A stretch of DNA of 9,768 nt from Candidatus Stahliibacteriota bacterium (GTDB lineage: Bacteria > Hydrothermota > Tepidihabitantia > SM23-42). The position numbers were made by a program, and so were the translations under genes. Location: assembly GCA_004376785.1 (NCBI GenBank), contig SOIY01000006.1:1-9768 (forward strand). The letters run 5' to 3'. Each line of letters starts with the position of its first letter. Within the stretch, counting starts at the first letter, position 1. Positions 6,381 through 9,768 of the stretch are shown piece by piece. The notes under the pieces are model-generated. The model ran no database searches. It had not been told where the DNA came from and was given only the letters and a program-made list of their open reading frames with translations.

Positions 6381-6413
6381 AAAAAAATTAGCAATGTCAG
6401 AAGACACTGTGCT
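6380..6413 (-). terminator. Rho-independent terminator of the hyp operon
   Basis: On the minus strand AGCA-CA-GTGTC (6413-6403) pairs with GACATTGCT (6398-6390) around the loop TTCT. This gives nine pairs including one G-U, with a two-base bulge. It is followed at once by AATTTTTTTT (6389-6380). It begins 16 bases after the hypC stop codon, so hypC is likely the last gene of its transcript. Confidence 0.7.
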
Positions 6414-6429
6414 TCAAAATCTTTTTTAG

Positions 6430-6651
6430 CTATCTAGAATACTTTAATACTTCTTTTAATATCTCTTCTGTTTCTTTTGCCGCTTCCTCATCAATTGGGT
6501 TAATAGCAAAGCCGGCATGTATCATAACATATTCACCGACCTTGATTTCAGGAACAAGGACGATTGAAATTTTACGGCGTACTGCCATTATTTCGGCAAT
6601 TGCTGTATCACCCTCAATCTCTTCGATTCTACCAACTACGCCTAAACACAT
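6430..6651 (-). CDS. hypC: [NiFe]-hydrogenase assembly chaperone HypC/HybG family
   Basis: This 73-residue protein is of the HypC type. With HypD it holds the iron while the CN and CO ligands are attached, then delivers the Fe(CN)2CO group to the hydrogenase large subunit. The essential N-terminal Cys2 is present (MCLGVVGRIEEIEGD). The usual Pro of the MCLxxPG start is replaced by Val. The OB-fold-like core follows: a VRRKISIVLVPE stretch and VGEYVMIHAGFAINPIDEEAA, the best-conserved family segment. A short charged helix ends the protein. The length is slightly below the usual 75-90. GGAG at 6663-6660 lies eight bases before the ATG, inside the edge of a repeat tract. It is downstream of hypB and hypF on the same strand and is followed by an intrinsic terminator. 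No hypD or hypE lies beside it here. The stop is TAG. Confidence 0.93.
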   Translation of the reverse strand: MCLGVVGRIEEIEGDTAIAEIMAVRRKISIVLVPEIKVGEYVMIHAGFAINPIDEEAAKETEEILKEVLKYSR

Positions 6652-6654
6652 TTT

Positions 6655-6845
6655 TCAAGCTCCAAGAAACAAGTTCCAAGTGACAAATTCCAAGTCCCAA
6701 GAACCAAGTTCCAAATGACAAATGATGAAAACAAATTGTGATAACTTTTCAATTACTATTTTCATTCCTTATCTCTTATTGTTTAATTTTTGACATTTAG
6801 ACATTGAGATTTCAATTGACATTTGACATTTGTAATTTGAAATTA
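6655..6845. repeat. Repeat-rich spacer between hypF and hypC
   Basis: The part from about 6657 to 6725 is a degenerate tandem array of CCAAG units (CAAGTTCCAAGTGACAAATT and variants). The part from about 6790 to 6845 has repeated GACATTTG-like units. The two parts are inverted relatives: CCAAATGACAAATG at 6711-6724 against CAATTGACATTTGACATTTG at 6813-6832. No gene fits in these 218 bases. The tract interrupts what would otherwise be a compact hyp operon and supplies the GGAG of the hypC ribosome binding site. Confidence 0.65.
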
Positions 6846-6852
6846 TTGTCAC

Positions 6853-6880
6853 TTCCTACTTCCTACTGTCTACTGCCTAC
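6853..6880. repeat. Four tandem copies of a 7-bp repeat (TTCCTAC-like) at the hypF 3' end
   Basis: The units are TTCCTAC, TTCCTAC, TGTCTAC and TGCCTAC. Read on the minus strand they give GTAGGCA, GTAGACA, GTAGGAA and GTAGGAA, each with TAG. The last codons and TAG stop of hypF (6872-6870) are encoded by the first two of these. A period of seven places TAG in every frame, as in the 8-bp array at 5023-5062. Confidence 0.8.
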
Positions 6881-9146
6881 TCTTGGTATTGCCAATTATT
6901 GTCTGTCCATATGAGATGCAGCCGTCATTTGTTGGTAGCTGATGATGCACATAAACCTCAAAACCAGCATCTTCAAATTTATCAATCATTAAATTCAATA
7001 GATATCGGTTTTGAAAAACTCCCCCAGAAAAGCATACTTTCTTCATTCTATAAATTCTACTCAATTTTTTTGCTATTTCAAGTGACAAGTAAACAATGGT
7101 GTTGTGGAATTTTGCTGATATTACTTCTAAAGAAACTCCTTTCTGTAAATCCTTTACCACACCTGCAAGGATACCATTCAATTCAATAATCATTGGTTCC
7201 GCACCTTTGATTCTATATGGATAAGTTTTCCGTGTTCTTTTGGCAGCGATATATTCCAAATTAATTGCCGCCTCTGCCTCAAAAGTTATCTCTTTTATAA
7301 GACCGAGCATTGCGGCAACACAATCAAAAAGCCGTCCCATACTTGAAGTATAGACTACATTACGATTTTGCTCAATCATATTAATGATAGTTTTTACTTC
7401 TTCTAAACGCACCCTAAAAGGTGCTACGATCCCCTTCCTACTACAAAAAAGCGAGGCTACAACATCTTCACCAAAAAGTTTATACAAATAAGCAATCGCA
7501 ATTCGGTACGGCTTTTTAATACTTGCTTCACCACCAGGCAAAGGGAGATAATCTAAATGTCCTACCCTCTTTTGAACACTCAAATCACCGATAAAGAACT
7601 CACCACCCCAGATATTACCATCAAATCCATATCCTGTACCATCAAAAGCAATACCAATTGCTTTATCCAAAACCTTATTTTCGCCAAGGCATGAAACAAC
7701 ATGGGCAATATGATGTTGTACACCAATCTTTTTTCCCTTCATTTTCCGCGCTATTTTTGTCGAAAGATAATCAGGATGTAAATCATGAACAATCAATTCC
7801 GGCTCTATTCTAAACCACCGTTTATATTTATCAACCATTTCATTAAAAAAATCCATGGTCTCTAAATTATCCAGATCTCCAATATGTGGAGAAACATATG
7901 CTTCCTGCTTATTTGCAAGAGTAAACGTATTTTTTAGATAAGGGCCAACAGCAAGGGTTGGTTTAACTGAAAAAGGTAAATCTATTGGCACAGGCACATA
8001 GCCCCTTGAACGTCTTATTATTGAAAATCCTTTATTGAACAAATAGAGACCAATAGAATCATCGCACCGATTTTCAATCCTTCTATTGTGAGTAAGATAT
8101 AAGGAGACAATATTTTTCAATTTTTTCACAACACCAATTTCATCTGCGACTATTGGTTCATCCTGTATATTGGCACTGGTCATAACCAGATAAGGAATTT
8201 TCTCAAGTAAGAGATGATGAACTGGCGCATATGGAACCATTACACCAAGATAATGATTATTTGGTGCTACCTCTTCACAAATTATTTTTCGCCTTTTTGT
8301 AAGAAGCATGATTGGTGCAACAGGAGAACTTATTATCTCATTTTCAGCATCGGCTAAATTGACTATTTTCTTTAAGTCTTTGCTTTTCACCATTATTGCG
8401 AACGGTTTTGCAGGTCGATTTTTAAATTTCCTTAATCTTCTAACAACCTTACTATTTGTAGCATCACAGACAATATGAAAACCACCAATCCCCTTAATAG
8501 CAATTATTCTTCCCTTTTTTAATAATTCGGCAACCGTTGAGATGGGGTCATCAGTTTTCACATCCCCCCTTTCTATCGAATGAAGCGAGAGTCTTGGACC
8601 ACAAACCATACAACAATCTGGCTGTGCGTGAAACCTTCTATCTGTAACTTTATGAAATTCCTTTTCACAATCAGAGCACATCGCAAATTTTTTCATTGAT
8701 GTCTTGTTTCGATCATAAGGTGTTCCAATAATAATAGAATACCTTGGCCCACAATTTGTACAGTTGATAAATGGAAATCCATGACGTCGGTCATGTGAAT
8801 TGTATAATTCAATCAAACAATCCTCACATGTAGCAATATCAGGAGAAATCTGGGTAAAGCCCTTTGATATTTTACTTTCTTTTATAACAAATTTCTTAAA
8901 GGCATTTAGTGCTAAATCTTCAGTCAATAAATCATCAATCCGCGCGGCTTTTGGTTTTTCTTCTTGTAATCTTTTAATAAATTGTGTAATATTATTTGTT
9001 ACACCTTCAATCTCAATATCAATTCCATCTGTTGTGTTGCGAACAAATCCCTTAAGGTCTAAATCATTTGCGAGCCTGTACACAAAAGGCCTAAATCCTA
9101 CCCCTTGAACAATACCCTTAATCTTTATCCTTTTTCTCTGTACCAT
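6870..9146 (-). CDS. hypF: Carbamoyltransferase HypF, [NiFe]-hydrogenase maturation
   Basis: HypF converts carbamoyl phosphate and ATP into carbamoyl-AMP and passes the carbamoyl group to the HypE C-terminal cysteine, the source of the cyanide ligands. The 758-residue length is normal and all four domains are visible. The acylphosphatase domain (about 1-92) has VQGVGFRPF with R19, and N37 in FVRNTTDG. The zinc region has exact family spacing: C107, C110, C129, C132, C157, C160, C179 and C182. The YrdC-like domain covers about 200-380 (IKGIGGFHIVCDA, NRPAKPFAIMVK, VMTSAN). The Kae1-like domain covers about 390-750, with HHIAH at 478-482, FDGTGYG and SGGVFQNRYLL from 707. The ATG is 10 bases after the hypB stop and has no clear ribosome binding site, so translational coupling is likely. 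The extreme C-terminus (SRQ, TAG) runs into tandem 7-bp repeats and may have been trimmed or replaced by them. No key residue is missing. Confidence 0.97.
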   Translation of the reverse strand: MVQRKRIKIKGIVQGVGFRPFVYRLANDLDLKGFVRNTTDGIDIEIEGVTNNITQFIKRLQEEKPKAARIDDLLTEDLALNAFKKFVIKESKISKGFTQISPDIATCEDCLIELYNSHDRRHGFPFINCTNCGPRYSIIIGTPYDRNKTSMKKFAMCSDCEKEFHKVTDRRFHAQPDCCMVCGPRLSLHSIERGDVKTDDPISTVAELLKKGRIIAIKGIGGFHIVCDATNSKVVRRLRKFKNRPAKPFAIMVKSKDLKKIVNLADAENEIISSPVAPIMLLTKRRKIICEEVAPNNHYLGVMVPYAPVHHLLLEKIPYLVMTSANIQDEPIVADEIGVVKKLKNIVSLYLTHNRRIENRCDDSIGLYLFNKGFSIIRRSRGYVPVPIDLPFSVKPTLAVGPYLKNTFTLANKQEAYVSPHIGDLDNLETMDFFNEMVDKYKRWFRIEPELIVHDLHPDYLSTKIARKMKGKKIGVQHHIAHVVSCLGENKVLDKAIGIAFDGTGYGFDGNIWGGEFFIGDLSVQKRVGHLDYLPLPGGEASIKKPYRIAIAYLYKLFGEDVVASLFCSRKGIVAPFRVRLEEVKTIINMIEQNRNVVYTSSMGRLFDCVAAMLGLIKEITFEAEAAINLEYIAAKRTRKTYPYRIKGAEPMIIELNGILAGVVKDLQKGVSLEVISAKFHNTIVYLSLEIAKKLSRIYRMKKVCFSGGVFQNRYLLNLMIDKFEDAGFEVYVHHQLPTNDGCISYGQTIIGNTKSRQ

Positions 9147-9156
9147 AGGAATAAAT

Positions 9157-9768
9157 CTATTTTTTGGAACTTTTCTTTTTAGCGCTTAACTCTTTTTTTA
9201 GAAATTTATAAACATCCTCAAATCCCCTGCCGGTTTTTGCAGAAACATCAAATATCTTAACTTTTGGATTCTGCTTTTTAATCCCAGTCTTTGCTTTATT
9301 TATATTGAAATTGACATAGGGTAAAAGGTCACATTTATTAATAACAACAACCTTTGCGAGATAAAATAGTAGTGGATATTTTAATGCTTTATCATCTCCC
9401 TCAGGAGTTGAAAGAATAGCAAGTTTGAAATCTTCACCTATTTCAAACTCAGCCGGACACACAAGATTACCAACATTCTCAACCAGAACAAGATCATACT
9501 TCTTCTTTATCTTGGGCAAAACCTGAGCTATCATAAAGGCATCCAGATGGCATTCAGTAAGTGTATTAATCTGTATAACATCAACCGCGAGTTTAGCCAG
9601 GAATTTACTGTCCACTTGTCCTTTTATATCACCTTCAATAATTAAAATCTTATAATCCCTCTTAAAATGTTCAACAACCCTATGAATAAAACTTGTTTTG
9701 CCAGCACCGGGTGATGCGATAATGTTTATTACTAAACTGTTCATACCATCAAACTTTTTTCTGTTCTC
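9157..9768 (-). CDS. hypB: Hydrogenase nickel-incorporation GTPase HypB, 5' end beyond the window
   Basis: HypB is the SIMIBI-class GTPase that, with HypA, loads nickel into the hydrogenase large subunit. Numbered from the ATG at 9744, the P-loop ASPGAGKTS is at 10-18, EGD at 37-39, ENVGNLVCPAEF at 89-100, TPEGDDKALKYP at 113-124, NKCD at 136-139, and SAKTGRGF near the C-terminus. The nickel or zinc site of the G domain is intact (C65, H66, C96). The tail is lysine-rich and the stop is TAG. Callers would start at 9744 (195 residues). However, the frame stays open to 9768 and encodes ENRKKFDG just before that ATG, matching the 'NRxxF' segment that precedes the P-loop strand in complete HypB proteins. 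I therefore treat the gene as partial, so a His-rich or CCxxC N-terminal nickel site cannot be judged. hypF follows after 10 bases. Confidence 0.95.
   Translation of the reverse strand, partial: ENRKKFDGMNSLVINIIASPGAGKTSFIHRVVEHFKRDYKILIIEGDIKGQVDSKFLAKLAVDVIQINTLTECHLDAFMIAQVLPKIKKKYDLVLVENVGNLVCPAEFEIGEDFKLAILSTPEGDDKALKYPLLFYLAKVVVINKCDLLPYVNFNINKAKTGIKKQNPKVKIFDVSAKTGRGFEDVYKFLKKELSAKKKSSKK

Noticed and set aside
8800..9108. Plus-strand frame of 102 residues inside hypF
   Set aside because: It is antisense to the zinc-finger and acylphosphatase region of hypF, which is unambiguous coding sequence.

Overview
The window looks like a piece of an AT-rich, uncultured Gram-negative-type bacterium. 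A candidate phylum of the FCB or WOR-3 (Stahlbacteria) kind is the best guess. The reasons are two secreted repeat proteins with C-terminal domains resembling type IX secretion (Por) sorting domains, a small DUF5683-like membrane protein, and AT-rich intergenic tracts full of degenerate short repeats. This placement is inference from gene style; there is no rRNA or marker gene here.

Left part, plus strand (80-4976). A 1043-residue secreted M6-type zinc metalloprotease carries about eight FG-GAP-like repeats and a C-terminal sorting-like domain. It is followed by a 197-residue DUF5683-like membrane protein with a strong ribosome binding site. After a 289-base spacer of inverted repeats comes a class III-type Sir2 deacylase that starts at TTG and ends inside a strong hairpin.

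Middle, minus strand (5057-6349). A secreted protein built of seven repeats of about 48 residues, with its own C-terminal sorting-like domain, is broken. An in-frame TGA splits two collinear halves, and the signal peptide lacks a usable start codon. I call it a pseudogene. A SECIS-like hairpin lies just downstream of the TGA and deserves one check.

Right part, minus strand (6430-9768). The [NiFe]-hydrogenase maturation genes hypB, hypF and hypC are read in that order. HypB inserts nickel (GTPase), HypF makes the carbamoyl group that becomes the CN ligands, and HypC is the small chaperone for assembly of the Fe(CN)2CO group. hypB is cut by the right edge: its frame stays open and homologous past the first ATG. 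hypF and hypC are separated by 218 bases of short repeats. A good intrinsic terminator follows hypC. hypD, hypE, hypA and the hydrogenase itself are not in the window.

I see no CRISPR array, transposase, phage gene, tRNA or rRNA, and no clear new multi-gene system. The most unusual items are the TGA with its hairpin, and the 7-bp and 8-bp tandem repeats that supply the TAG stops of two minus-strand genes.
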